The notes: generated by a model not told the origin, from the sequence alone. 15,048 nucleotides of DNA from Limisphaerales bacterium (GCA_003133815.1 PKZR01000229.1:5459-20506); one strand, 5' to 3'; shown: positions 1 to 8,553, counted from the stretch's first letter. A program made the numbers and translations.

Positions 1-1
1 G

Positions 2-103
2 GCGCTCGTCACGAACCTGGAAATCATCGCCATCCATTTTCTGATGTCTACGCCGCCGGTGGATGTGAAATCCATCTTTGCGATGCCGAAAAGGCAGCGA
101 TGA
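2..103 (+). CDS. C-terminal end of an unidentified protein (5' end outside window)
   Basis: An open frame enters from the left edge and stops at TGA 101-103, giving 33 residues that begin ALVTNLEIIAIHFLMSTPP and end in the basic tail MPKRQR. About 24 of 33 codons end in G or C, which matches the real genes nearby and suggests coding DNA. It would converge on gltD, with 29 bases between the two stop codons and no clear hairpin terminator in the gap. I do not recognise the protein. The short hydrophobic stretch could be a membrane segment or a buried strand and helix. It is too short to assign a function. Confidence 0.45.
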   Translation, partial: ALVTNLEIIAIHFLMSTPPVDVKSIFAMPKRQR

Positions 104-132
104 CTTTTGAAAAGATTCCTGCGGAGTAAAAC

Positions 133-1617
133 TTACGGCAAATCCGTCGCGCCCATCAGATACCGGTCGCACTCGCGCGCCGCACCGCGGCCTTCGTTGA
201 ACGCCCAAACCACGAGGCTCTGGCCGCGCCGGCAATCACCGGCGGCGAAAACGCCCTTGAGATTCGTGGTGTATTTCTCGAACTCCGCCTTGGCATTGCT
301 GCGCGGATCGCGTTCGATGCCGAGTGATTCGAGCAACGGCTGTTCCGGTCCGAGGAAACCCATGGCGAGCAGCACGAGCTGCGCGGGCAAAACCTTTTCC
401 GTGCCGGGAATGTTCCTGGGAATGAACTGGCCCTTGTCATTCTTCGTCCATTCGATTTGCACGAGATGAACCGCTTTAACCTGGCCATGCGCGTCGTCTT
501 CAAATTTTGTCGCCGTCGTGAGATATACACGTGGGTCGGCGCCAAATTTCGCAGCGGCTTCCTCCTGGCCGTAATCCAGCTTGTAAGTCTTCGGCCACTC
601 CGGCCACGGATTATCCTTGGAGCGATCCAGTGGCGGCTTGGGCAAAATTTCCACTTGCACGAGCGATTTGCAGCCGTGCCGGATGGACGTGCCGACGCAG
701 TCCGTGCCGGTATCACCACCGCCGATAACGACGACATCCTTGCCGGCGGCGTCAATGAAGCTGCCGTTTTTGTGTTGATCCAAAATGCTTTTGGTGTTCG
801 CGGTGAGAAAATCCATCGCGAAATAGATGCCTTTAAGTTCGCGTCCGGGAATCGGCAGGTCACGCGGCTTGGTCGCGCCGGTCGCCAAAATGACGGCGTC
901 AAATTCCTTCAATAATTTCTCCGCCGGATAATTTTTTCCAACTTCGGTGTTACATACAAACTGCACGCCTTCTTTTTCGAGCAACGCGAGACGGCGCAAC
1001 ACGACTTCCGTCTTGTCGAGTTTCATGTTGGGAATGCCATACATGAGCAAACCGCCGGGGCGGTCGGCGCGTTCAAACACGGTGACAAGATGGCCGGCCT
1101 TGTTCAGTTGCGCCGCAGCGGAGATTCCCGCCGGACCTGAGCCGATGACGGCAACCGTCTTCCCTGTCCGTTTCTTTGGAATTTCAGGAACAACCCAGCC
1201 GTTTTCCCAGCCGTGGTCAATAATGCTGACTTCGATGTTTTTGATCGTGACCGGCGGATCATTGATGCCCAAAACACACGAGCCTTCGCAGGGCGCGGGA
1301 CAGACACGGCCGGTGAACTCCGGAAAATTATTCGTCTTGTGCAGCCGGTCGAGAGCTTCCTTCCATAGCCCGCGATAAACCAGGTCGTTCCATTCGGGAA
1401 TCAAGTTGTGAATCGGGCAGCCGCTGGCCATGCCGCTGACAAGCTGGCCGGTATGGCAGAACGGAATGCCGCAGTCCATGCAGCGTGCGCCCTGCTTCTT
1501 CAGGTCGGCTTCGGGCATGTGGATGTGAAATTCCTGCCAGTCGGCAACCCGCCCGAGCGGCGAGCGATCCTTCGGCACTTCACGTTGAAACTCTAAAAAT
1601 CCTGTTGGCTTGCCCAT
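133..1617 (-). CDS. gltD: Glutamate synthase (NADPH) small subunit
   Basis: The small (beta) subunit of bacterial glutamate synthase takes electrons from NADPH through FAD and passes them via Fe-S clusters to GltB, where 2-oxoglutarate is converted to glutamate in the cytoplasm. The 494 residues fit the family. The N-terminal cysteines of the Fe-S region are at 46, 49 and 54 (CMDCGIPFC), 67, and 106, 110 and 114 (CPAPCEGSC). The FAD-binding glycine motif GSGPAG is at 159-164, the NADPH-binding motif GGGDTG at 299-304, and the second FAD signature GVFAAGD starts at 455. The start is the first Met of the conserved N-terminus (MGKPTGFLEF); no strong Shine-Dalgarno precedes it. It lies 36 AT-rich bases downstream of gltB and is presumably co-transcribed with it. 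Dihydropyrimidine dehydrogenase-type relatives share this fold, but the gltB neighbour settles the assignment. Confidence 0.97.
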   Translation of the reverse strand: MGKPTGFLEFQREVPKDRSPLGRVADWQEFHIHMPEADLKKQGARCMDCGIPFCHTGQLVSGMASGCPIHNLIPEWNDLVYRGLWKEALDRLHKTNNFPEFTGRVCPAPCEGSCVLGINDPPVTIKNIEVSIIDHGWENGWVVPEIPKKRTGKTVAVIGSGPAGISAAAQLNKAGHLVTVFERADRPGGLLMYGIPNMKLDKTEVVLRRLALLEKEGVQFVCNTEVGKNYPAEKLLKEFDAVILATGATKPRDLPIPGRELKGIYFAMDFLTANTKSILDQHKNGSFIDAAGKDVVVIGGGDTGTDCVGTSIRHGCKSLVQVEILPKPPLDRSKDNPWPEWPKTYKLDYGQEEAAAKFGADPRVYLTTATKFEDDAHGQVKAVHLVQIEWTKNDKGQFIPRNIPGTEKVLPAQLVLLAMGFLGPEQPLLESLGIERDPRSNAKAEFEKYTTNLKGVFAAGDCRRGQSLVVWAFNEGRGAARECDRYLMGATDLP

Positions 1618-1653
1618 CTGTTTTTAGTTTGGGTTTTTAATGATTAAATTTTT

Positions 1654-4600
1654 TTAATGGCCGCCCTTCACATTTTCCTCGAACGCGGCCATGATGGCGT
1701 CGTCGCCGCTCAAGCCTTGAGACTGCACTTTTTTGAGCGACATCAGCACGCGCTTGTAATCCTGCGGCATGACCTTGACGAATTTCGGCACATAGCTGTT
1801 CCAGTCGGCGAGAATTTTCGCAGCGCGTTCGCTCTTGGTGTAAGCCTGATGACGCTGGATTAATTTCCAGACCAGTTCGATCTCATCCGCGTCCACGAGT
1901 TTTTCGAGTCCAACCAGTTCCATGTTGCAGCGCGTGGCGAAATCGCCCGCTTCGTCAAGAATGTAGGCGACCCCACCGCTCATGCCGGCGGCAAAATTAC
2001 GACCGGTCTTTCCAAGAATCACGACACGCCCGCCGGTCATGTATTCGCAGCCGTGGTCGCCGATGGCCTCCACGACCGCGTTGACGCCGGAGTTGCGGAC
2101 GGCAAAGCGTTCGCCCGCCATGCCGCGCACAAAAACCTCGCCTGCCGTCGCGCCGTAAAGTGCCACGTTGCCGATGATGATGTTTTCCTCCGGCACAAAG
2201 GTTGAACCTTTCGGTGGATAGACGATCAGCTTTCCGCCGCTCAAGCCTTTGCCGAAATAATCATTCGCATCGCCTTCCAACTCGTGCGTCATGCCGCGCG
2301 GCATGAACGCGCCAAAGCTCTGGCCGGCGCTGCCGTTGAATTTCAAAAGCACTGTATCTTCAGGCAGTCCCGCCGGTCCGTGTTTCTTCGTGATTTCGCT
2401 GCCAACAATCGTGCCGACCACGCGGTTCACGTTGATAATCGCCAGTTCGGCGCGGATTTTTTCGCCGCGCTCAATAGCCGGTTTACAAATGTCGAGCAAC
2501 TTGGTCACGTCCAAGGATTTTTCCAAGCCGTGATCCTGATCCTGCTGGCGGAAACGTCCGACGTCCGCGCCCATTTCCGGCTGGTGCAAAATCGGCGTGA
2601 GGTCGAGGCCGTTGGCCTTCCAATGCTCAATCGCTTTCCACGGAAATAATTTGTCGGTGCGCCCAACCATGTCTTCCAGCTTGCGGAAACCGAGCTTGGC
2701 CATGATCTCGCGCATTTCTCTAGCGATGAAACGCATGAAATTCACGACGTGTTCCGGCTCGCCGGTGAAGCGCTTGCGCAGTCGCGGGTCCTGCGTGGCG
2801 ACGCCGACGGGGCAGGTGTTCAGATGGCAGACGCGCATCATGATGCAGCCCATCACGACGAGCGGCGCGGTGGCAAACCCAAATTCTTCCGCGCCAAGCA
2901 GCGCGGCAATCGCCACGTCGCGGCCGGTTTTCATCTGGCCGTCCGCCTCGACATAAATGCGGCTGCGAAGATTATTCAGCACGAGCGTCTGGTGCGCCTC
3001 GGCCACGCCGAGTTCCCACGGACCGCCGGCATGCTTGATGGACGAGAGCGGCGATGCGCCGGTGCCGCCGTCGTGGCCGGAAATCAAAACCACGTCCGCG
3101 TGCGCCTTGGCGACGCCCGCCGCAATCGTGCCGACGCCGACTTCGGCGACGAGCTTCACGCTGATCCGGGCGTTGCGGTTCGAATTTTTCAAGTCGTGGA
3201 TCAGCTCCGCCAAATCCTCGATGGAATAAATGTCATGGTGCGGCGGCGGCGAAATCAGGCCTACACCCGCCGTGGTACCGCGCACCTTGGCGATGGGCGG
3301 ATAAACTTTCTTGCCGGGCAGTTCGCCGCCTTCGCCAGGCTTGGCACCTTGCGCCATCTTGATCTGAATTTCCTTCGCGTTTACGAGATAATGGCTCGTG
3401 ACGCCGAAACGTCCGCTGGCGACCTGCTTGATGGCGGAATTTTTCGAGTCGCCCCTTTCGTTGGTCCACACGTAGCGCAACGGGTCTTCGCCACCTTCGC
3501 CGGTGTTGCTGCGTCCGCCCAACCGGTTCATCGCGATGGCAAGGGTTTCGTGTGCCTCCTGCGAAATCGAGCCATAGCTCATCGCACCGGTCTTGAAGCG
3601 CTTGACGATTTCCTCGACCGACTCCACTTCTTCAATCGGCAGCGGCTTCTCGGCATACTTGAAATCCAGCAGCCCGCGCAACGTGCAAAGGTTCTTCGCC
3701 TGGTTGTTAACCAACTCGGCGTATTCGCGGTAAATTTTTTCGCTGCCGAGCCGGCAGGCCGTTTGCAGTTTGTGAATAGTCTGCGGATTGAACAAATGAT
3801 GTTCGCCGCCGTCACGCCATTGATACTGGCCGCCGGCGTCGAGTTCCGTGTTGACCTCCTCGCGCGGAAACGCGCGGGTGTGCCGCGCCAGCGCTTCCTC
3901 GGCAACGACTTCGAGGCCGACACCCTGGATGCGCGACGGCGTCCAGGTGAAATACTTGTCCACCACGTCGCTGTTGAGGCCGATGGCTTCAAAAATCTGC
4001 GCGCCGTGATAGCTCTGAATTGTCGAGATGCCCATCTTGGCCATCGTCTTGACGACGCCCTTGATGGCGGCCTTGATGTATTTTTTGACAGCCAGCTTGT
4101 GGTCGGTCTCGGCCAAAAGTTTCTCGCGCATCAAATCCGCGATGGTCTCGAACGCGAGATACGGATTGATGGCCGTGCAGCCGTAACCGATGAGCAGGGA
4201 GAAATGATGCACCTCGCGTGGCTCGCCGGATTCGAGAATCAGACCGATCTTCGTTCGTGTGCCGCTGCGGATGAGATGGTGATGCACGCCGGAAACCGCC
4301 AGCAATGCGGGAATCGGCGCGAGCGCCGCGCTGACGCCGCGGTCGGAAAGGACGACGATGTTCGCCCCGTCAACAACCGCCTGGTCGGCCGCCGCAAAAA
4401 CATTCTCCAGCGCCGCCGCCAGAGCTTTTGGGCCGTCGGCAACCTTAAACAAAATTGGCAGCGTGACTGTTTTGAAACCGGGCCGCTGGATGTGGCGCAG
4501 CTTCTCCAGTTCCTCGTTCGTGAGGATGGGATAATGCATCTTCACGAGACGGCTGCTTTCCGGCGTCGGTTCCAGCATGTTGCCTTCGCCACCGACCATG

Positions 4601-6282
4601 ATTTCCGTCGAGGTGATAATTTCCTCGCGAATCGGGTCGATCGGCGGATTCGTCACCTGCGCGAAGAGCTGCTTAAAATAATTGTATAGCAACTGCGGTT
4701 TGTTCGAGAGCACCGCCAGAGGCGTGTCCGTGCCCATCGAGCCGAGCGGCTGCATGCCGTCGCGCGACATCGGGCCGACGATGAACCGCAAATCTTCAAA
4801 CGTATAGCCGAACGCCTGCTGCCGTTGCAGTACCGTCATGTGATCCTCTTCGTGGAGGACCGGCGGCTCCGGCAGGTTTTTCAGCAGGACGTGATTTTCG
4901 TCGAGCCATTTTTGATATGGCAGCGCGGAGGCATATTTTTTCTTCAGCTCCTCGTCCGCGATGATGCGGCCCTGTTCGAGATCCACCAAAAACATTTTGC
5001 CCGGCTGCAACCGGCCCTTGACCGCGATGCGTTCCGGTTCCACCGGCAGCACGCCCGCCTCCGACGCCATGATCACCACGTCATCTTTCGTGACGTAATA
5101 ACGCGACGGCCGCAGGCCGTTGCGGTCTAGGCACGCGCCGATGAACTTTCCGTCCGTGAACGCCATCGAGGCCGGTCCGTCCCACGGCTCCATCAGGCAG
5201 GAATGAAATTCGTAGAACGCGCGCCGCTCGGCGTCCATGCTCTCGTGATTTTCCCACGGCTCGGGAATCATCATCATCATCGCGTGCGGCAGCTCGCGGC
5301 CCGCCAGCGTGAGCAGCTCCACGCAGTTGTCGAACTGCGCCGAGTCGCTGCCGTCGGTGTTGATGACGGGAATGATCTTCTTCAGGTCGTCGCCGAAAAG
5401 CTGGCTGGTGAACAGTGCCTGCCGCGCCTTCATCCAGTTGACATTGCCGCGCAGCGTATTGATCTCGCCGTTGTGCGCGATGTAGCGGTTCGGATGCGCG
5501 CGGTCCCAGCTCGGAAACGTGTTCGTTGAAAAACGCGAATGGACGAGCGCGATCGCCGTGACGACGGCGGGATTGCGCAGATCGTCGTAATATTTCTCCA
5601 CCTGCTCGGACATCAGCATGCCCTTGTAGGTGAGCGTGCGCGCCGACAGGCTGGAAACATAAAACCATTTGCCGCCGGGAATTTTGTTGCCGTAACGGAT
5701 GGTCTGCTCCGCCACCTTGCGGATGACATAAAGCTTCCGCTCGAACGCAGCCTCGTCCTTCAGAGCCGCGTTGCGGCCGACAAACACCTGCGCCATGAAC
5801 GGCTCCGCCTCCACGGCGGTCTTGCCGAGTGAGGAATTGTTCACCGGCACTTCGCGCCAGCCCAGCAGCGTCTGGCCTTCGGCGGCAATGATCTTGGCCA
5901 GTTCGTTTTTGATGGCCTCGCGTTCGGTCGGATTCTTTGGCAGAAAAACCTGGCCCACGCCGTATTGTCCGACGGCGGGAAGCTGGAAGCCGAGCCGGGC
6001 TGCCTCAGTCACGAAGAAATCGTGGGGCACTTGGATGAGGATGCCCGCGCCGTCGCCGGTGTTCGCCTCGCAGCCACAGGCGCCGCGATGGTCGAGGTTC
6101 ACGAGAATCTTCAGCGCGTCGCTCACCATCTGGTGCGACTTCCTGCCCTTCATGTTGACGACGAAGCCCAACCCGCAGGCGTCGTGCTCAAACTGCGGAT
6201 CGTAAAGTCCCTGTTTCAGCGGCGCAGAAATCGGATTTTGCGCTTGCCGGTCATTAGTTTCGTTTGTCGGGTTCCTAGTCAT
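1654..6282 (-). CDS. gltB: Glutamate synthase (NADPH) large subunit
   Basis: The large (alpha) subunit hydrolyses glutamine, channels ammonia to 2-oxoglutarate and reduces the intermediate at FMN. The 1542-residue length is normal. The N-terminal Ntn amidotransferase domain has its nucleophile at Cys36 (HDACGLGF), implying removal of a 35-residue propeptide. The central domain spans roughly 470-790. The FMN-binding synthase domain, about 830-1220, shows GAMSYGSIS, the GEGGE loops and SGHDGGTGASP. The [3Fe-4S] cysteines are 1146, 1152 and 1157 (CIMMRVCHLNTCPVG). The C-terminal glycine-rich GXGXG beta-helix domain follows to about 1490. The ATG at 6282-6280 is the only Met close upstream of the conserved core; no good Shine-Dalgarno is visible. 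It is first in the gltB-gltD pair and divergent from the transporter gene. No frameshift or missing catalytic residue was seen. Confidence 0.98.
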   Translation of the reverse strand: MTRNPTNETNDRQAQNPISAPLKQGLYDPQFEHDACGLGFVVNMKGRKSHQMVSDALKILVNLDHRGACGCEANTGDGAGILIQVPHDFFVTEAARLGFQLPAVGQYGVGQVFLPKNPTEREAIKNELAKIIAAEGQTLLGWREVPVNNSSLGKTAVEAEPFMAQVFVGRNAALKDEAAFERKLYVIRKVAEQTIRYGNKIPGGKWFYVSSLSARTLTYKGMLMSEQVEKYYDDLRNPAVVTAIALVHSRFSTNTFPSWDRAHPNRYIAHNGEINTLRGNVNWMKARQALFTSQLFGDDLKKIIPVINTDGSDSAQFDNCVELLTLAGRELPHAMMMMIPEPWENHESMDAERRAFYEFHSCLMEPWDGPASMAFTDGKFIGACLDRNGLRPSRYYVTKDDVVIMASEAGVLPVEPERIAVKGRLQPGKMFLVDLEQGRIIADEELKKKYASALPYQKWLDENHVLLKNLPEPPVLHEEDHMTVLQRQQAFGYTFEDLRFIVGPMSRDGMQPLGSMGTDTPLAVLSNKPQLLYNYFKQLFAQVTNPPIDPIREEIITSTEIMVGGEGNMLEPTPESSRLVKMHYPILTNEELEKLRHIQRPGFKTVTLPILFKVADGPKALAAALENVFAAADQAVVDGANIVVLSDRGVSAALAPIPALLAVSGVHHHLIRSGTRTKIGLILESGEPREVHHFSLLIGYGCTAINPYLAFETIADLMREKLLAETDHKLAVKKYIKAAIKGVVKTMAKMGISTIQSYHGAQIFEAIGLNSDVVDKYFTWTPSRIQGVGLEVVAEEALARHTRAFPREEVNTELDAGGQYQWRDGGEHHLFNPQTIHKLQTACRLGSEKIYREYAELVNNQAKNLCTLRGLLDFKYAEKPLPIEEVESVEEIVKRFKTGAMSYGSISQEAHETLAIAMNRLGGRSNTGEGGEDPLRYVWTNERGDSKNSAIKQVASGRFGVTSHYLVNAKEIQIKMAQGAKPGEGGELPGKKVYPPIAKVRGTTAGVGLISPPPHHDIYSIEDLAELIHDLKNSNRNARISVKLVAEVGVGTIAAGVAKAHADVVLISGHDGGTGASPLSSIKHAGGPWELGVAEAHQTLVLNNLRSRIYVEADGQMKTGRDVAIAALLGAEEFGFATAPLVVMGCIMMRVCHLNTCPVGVATQDPRLRKRFTGEPEHVVNFMRFIAREMREIMAKLGFRKLEDMVGRTDKLFPWKAIEHWKANGLDLTPILHQPEMGADVGRFRQQDQDHGLEKSLDVTKLLDICKPAIERGEKIRAELAIINVNRVVGTIVGSEITKKHGPAGLPEDTVLLKFNGSAGQSFGAFMPRGMTHELEGDANDYFGKGLSGGKLIVYPPKGSTFVPEENIIIGNVALYGATAGEVFVRGMAGERFAVRNSGVNAVVEAIGDHGCEYMTGGRVVILGKTGRNFAAGMSGGVAYILDEAGDFATRCNMELVGLEKLVDADEIELVWKLIQRHQAYTKSERAAKILADWNSYVPKFVKVMPQDYKRVLMSLKKVQSQGLSGDDAIMAAFEENVKGGH

Positions 6283-6323
6283 CGGTCGGCGGATAAGCCT
6301 GCGTTCACTTATTTTTTACCCAA

Positions 6324-6353
6324 ATTTAATCCGGGCGCAATATATGTTTTCAA
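6324..6353 (-). promoter_or_regulatory. Candidate sigma70-type promoter of gltBD
   Basis: Read on the minus strand, TTGAAA (6353-6348) and TTAAAT (6329-6324) are separated by 18 bases, and the -10 box ends about 42 bases before the gltB start. The -35 matches five of six consensus positions and the -10 four of six. The region is clearly more AT-rich than the flanking genes. This is a pattern match only. Confidence 0.3.
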
Positions 6354-6389
6354 AAATCATGAAGAATCTGCGATAAAGAAATGATTTTT
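6352..6389. promoter_or_regulatory. Inverted repeat in the gltB/transporter divergent region
   Basis: The arms AAAAATCAT (6352-6360) and ATGATTTTT (6381-6389) are perfect reverse complements separated by 20 bases. The left arm overlaps the candidate -35 box of gltBD, so it could be an operator half-site pair or an mRNA leader hairpin. The arms are AT-rich, so chance occurrence is quite possible. Confidence 0.3.
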
Positions 6390-6537
6390 TTGCCCTTCTT
6401 GCATTAGCAATGGACGTGTTCGAAGGTGTAAACACGATACGTCCGCGGAGTTTCGAGGAATAGTCCGGCACCGATTTTAACAATTTTGCGCCATTCAATC
6501 CGTGCCAAGCCGTGAAATTCGTGCCAGATTTTTTGCG

Positions 6538-7770
6538 ATGAGCTTGAAGAACATTTCTGAATTTCTCGCGCTGCGGCGGAACACTTCGCTGCTACTCGTC
6601 GCGCTTTTGCTCGCCGGCACCGGCGAGAAACTCTGGCTCGGCTTCGCGCCAAAATACATCGAGGTGCTTGCGCACGGCGTTCTCTCGGCGGCACAAATCA
6701 TTTTGATCATCGGGCTGTTCGATGCGCTGCAAACCTTTCTTGGCGCAATCTATGCCTATCCCGGCGGGTGGCTGACCGATCATTGGGGCCAAAGAAAATC
6801 TCTGCTGCTGTTCAGTGCCATTTCCATTTCCGGTTACGTTCTGGTCTTAGTCTGGCAAAGCTGGCTCGCGCTGCTGCTGGGCTCGTTCTTGTTTCTCGCG
6901 TGGAGTGCCTTGTCGCTGCCGGCCACATTGAGCGTCATTGCCACGTCGCTGCAAAGCAACCGGCACACGATGGGTGTCGGCGTGCAATCCATGATCCGGC
7001 GCGTGCCGATGATGATTGGGCCGCTCATCGGCGGCTGGCTGCTCACGCGTTTCGGTTGGACGGACGGTGTGCGTTACGCGCTCGCGCTTTGCATCGTGAT
7101 GAGCCTGCTCACGGCGGCGTTCCAATGGTTCATGTTCGAGCCCGACGGCAATGCTGCCGCCGCGCAAAATAAAAACTCAACCGCCGCGACCATTTCATTT
7201 CTCGGCGTGGTCAAGACCTTCACGCCCGCGCTGAAGGAACTTCTCGTCAGCGACATACTCATCCGCTTCTGCGAACGCATACCGTATGCCTTCATCATTT
7301 TGTGGGCGATGGATTCCGGGGGCGTCACGGCGCAGCAGTTCGGCTATCTCGTCACGTTCGAGATGGTCACGGCCATGCTCTGTTACATTCCCGTCGCTCA
7401 TCTCGCAGATAAATACGGACGCCGACCCTTCGTGCTCATCACGTTTGTGTTCTTCACGCTGTTCCCGGTCACGCTGCTCTTCGCGCACAACTTCGCGTGG
7501 CTGGCGCTGGCGTTCGTCGTGCGCGGGCTGAAAGAATTCGGCGAGCCGGCGCGCAAGGCGCTCATCATTGGCGAGGCCGCGCCGGAATTGCGTGCCCGGA
7601 CCTACGGCGCATATTACCTTATCCGCGATTGCACGGTCACGACCGGTTCCTTTCTAGGCGCGTGGCTCTGGTATATCAGCCCGCGGGCCAATTTCGTTGG
7701 CGCTGCCATCTGCGGGGCGATGGGAACGCTCTGGTTCTGGTGGTTTATTTACCGGAAGAAAGGCAATTAA
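6538..7770 (+). CDS. Major facilitator superfamily transporter
   Basis: This is a polytopic inner-membrane carrier of 410 residues with about 12 hydrophobic segments in two halves of six. The MFS motif A between segments 2 and 3 is GGWLTDHWGQRK (residues 76-87). Its echo in the second half is HLADKYGRRP (288-297). A conserved stretch GLKEFGEPARKALI follows between later segments. The loop between the halves is short and polar (EPDGNAAAAQNKNS). The substrate cannot be read from the sequence; the general look is of drug/metabolite efflux-type MFS proteins. I chose ATG 6538 because the MFS core starts there. A GTG at 6502 would add 12 residues, and neither start has a clear Shine-Dalgarno. It is transcribed alone, divergent from gltBD, with no functional link evident. 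Confidence 0.9.
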   Translation: MSLKNISEFLALRRNTSLLLVALLLAGTGEKLWLGFAPKYIEVLAHGVLSAAQIILIIGLFDALQTFLGAIYAYPGGWLTDHWGQRKSLLLFSAISISGYVLVLVWQSWLALLLGSFLFLAWSALSLPATLSVIATSLQSNRHTMGVGVQSMIRRVPMMIGPLIGGWLLTRFGWTDGVRYALALCIVMSLLTAAFQWFMFEPDGNAAAAQNKNSTAATISFLGVVKTFTPALKELLVSDILIRFCERIPYAFIILWAMDSGGVTAQQFGYLVTFEMVTAMLCYIPVAHLADKYGRRPFVLITFVFFTLFPVTLLFAHNFAWLALAFVVRGLKEFGEPARKALIIGEAAPELRARTYGAYYLIRDCTVTTGSFLGAWLWYISPRANFVGAAICGAMGTLWFWWFIYRKKGN

Positions 7771-7872
7771 GTTCAATTCAGCAACATTCCCGTCCATCGC
7801 ATGAACAACGGACAACGGGTAGTAATCTATTTCGCGCGAAGGTTGCGAAGAAAACCGAAGGAACCCGCACTT

Positions 7873-8085
7873 ATGGGCAAATGTTATGAATTGACCCCCT
7901 TTAGACCCTTTACAACTATTGCTGAACCGAAACCAGCGATTGCTAAATTGGAAAAAGCTTTCGCTGAAATGATTTTAGCGACTCCTAAAACGGATTCAGG
8001 AGCTCCTAAACTGAAAAAAGGAACTCCTAAAACGAAAAAAACAATTCCTAAAACGCTTTCAGGAACTCCTAAAATGAAAATATGA
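7873..8085 (+). CDS. Doubtful small ORF ending in heptapeptide repeats
   Basis: This open frame of 70 residues starts MGKCYELTPF, with a possible GAAGGA ribosome site about ten bases upstream, and ends in five copies of a seven-residue unit of the type TPKTxxG. The tail is rich in Lys, Pro and Thr and strongly basic, somewhat like the repeats in histone H1-type tails. Codons end mostly in A or T, unlike the neighbouring genes, so the DNA is either recently acquired or not coding. An in-frame ATG at 7801 would extend it by 24 residues. The opposite strand is also open across the repeat, as expected for a 21-bp period. I recognise no domain and assign no function. Confidence 0.25.
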   Translation: MGKCYELTPFRPFTTIAEPKPAIAKLEKAFAEMILATPKTDSGAPKLKKGTPKTKKTIPKTLSGTPKMKI

Positions 8086-8086
8086 G
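7982..8086. repeat. Five tandem copies of a 21-bp repeat
   Basis: The core CTCCTAAA (TTCCTAAA in the fourth copy) begins at 7982, 8003, 8024, 8045 and 8066, exactly 21 bases apart. The best-kept part of each unit is GGAACTCCTAAAAC; the remainder alternates between a version with TTTCAGG/ATTCAGG and one with AAAAAAG. There are no unique spacers, so it is a minisatellite and not a CRISPR array. The period is a multiple of three, so frames stay open on both strands (TPKTxxG on plus, LGVPxxV-like on minus). Local base composition is AT-rich against GC-rich surroundings. Confidence 0.9.
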
Positions 8087-8107
8087 ATGGATTTTTGACC
8101 AAAAACG

Positions 8108-8128
8108 TCAAAAAATCGGGTTTTTTGA
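8108..8128. terminator. AT-rich hairpin, possible weak bidirectional terminator
   Basis: TCAAAAAA, a five-base loop TCGGG and TTTTTTGA form a perfect 8-bp stem with oligo-T in both reading directions. It lies just after the 21-bp repeat and about 340 bases after the transporter stop. The stem is nearly all A:T pairs, so it would be weak as an intrinsic terminator. Confidence 0.3.
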
Positions 8129-8227
8129 AGGGCGTCGGAACCGGCTTTAACGCTGAATTTAACATAACCTGCTTAAAATGGATAAACTGTAGCCTTTGAG
8201 CAGTTTTTAATGCCGGTTGGGTGGCAG

Positions 8228-8242
8228 TCCCGTAATGCGGGA
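8228..8242. repeat. Short hairpin TCCCG/CGGGA
   Basis: TCCCG and CGGGA flank the five-base loop TAATG, giving a perfect 5-bp stem. It is the first of a cluster of GC-rich inverted repeats in this gene-free stretch. Its function is unknown. Confidence 0.35.
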
Positions 8243-8249
8243 TGTGTCC

Positions 8250-8279
8250 GCTCAAGATTCCGCCGGAAGAAGTTTGAGC
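8250..8279. repeat. Nested inverted repeat
   Basis: The outer arms GCTCAA (8250-8255) and TTGAGC (8274-8279) enclose an inner hairpin TTCC-GCC-GGAA (8258-8268). The nested pairing would fold as one imperfect stem-loop and fits a REP-like or small transposable remnant, though nothing ties it to a specific family. Confidence 0.4.
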
Positions 8280-8312
8280 CGACTCACGCCGGGCTGCAAC
8301 ACATTTAGGTAG

Positions 8313-8329
8313 GGCGGTCCTTGACCGCC
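8313..8329. repeat. REP-like palindrome
   Basis: GGCGGTC and GACCGCC are perfect 7-bp complements around the loop CTT, within the phrase GTAGGGCGGTCCTTGACCGC. From memory, GGCGGTC...GACCGCC palindromes recur in intergenic regions of some verrucomicrobial genomes. Whether this one is dispersed in this genome cannot be seen from one window. Confidence 0.5.
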
Positions 8330-8533
8330 AGTCTTTGCAGACGGCCACCATTGCCAACGAACGTTTTTTGGTTCACCACGACGGCTGCAGGCCGAAGCGC
8401 TCAGGCAACGGTTCGAGTTTAGGACAATGGACGGACGCGGAACAAGCTCTGCCACGAAGTGCTCGGATGCCTGCTAGGACTGCACGGTCACGCGCCCGCC
8501 GCCGTTTTTCCCCCGCGGGCTGGCGACGTGAAA

Positions 8534-8553
8534 GCGGCAGGGGGGGCTGCCGC
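8534..8553 (-). terminator. GC-rich hairpin, candidate terminator of the act/cco-like operon
   Basis: GCGGCAG and CTGCCGC pair perfectly over a six-G loop, 72 bases past the last gene of the operon. On the minus strand the stem is followed only by TTTCA, a short T-run, so it may be a weak terminator or simply another extragenic palindrome. Confidence 0.35.

Noticed and set aside
1618..1653. AT-rich gap with the small palindrome TTTAATGATTAAA between gltB and gltD
   Set aside because: It is short and without a GC stem, and the two genes belong to one enzyme, so an internal terminator or promoter is not supported.
2749..4689. A 646-codon open frame on the plus strand opposite gltB
   Set aside because: It lies wholly inside the fully conserved gltB on the other strand. 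Its Arg-, Ala- and His-rich product has no domain; it is a shadow caused by high third-position GC.
6501..6526. Direct repeat CGTGCCA ... CGTGCCA before the transporter gene
   Set aside because: Only seven bases, with no flanking symmetry or link to a start signal; likely chance.
7982..8086. A CRISPR array
   Set aside because: The 21-bp units are contiguous and similar over their whole length, without unique spacers, and no cas genes are present.
7884..8357. A 157-codon minus-strand frame across the 21-bp repeat
   Set aside because: It stays open because the repeat period is a multiple of three. The N-terminal part runs through the hairpin region, with no domain or ribosome site.
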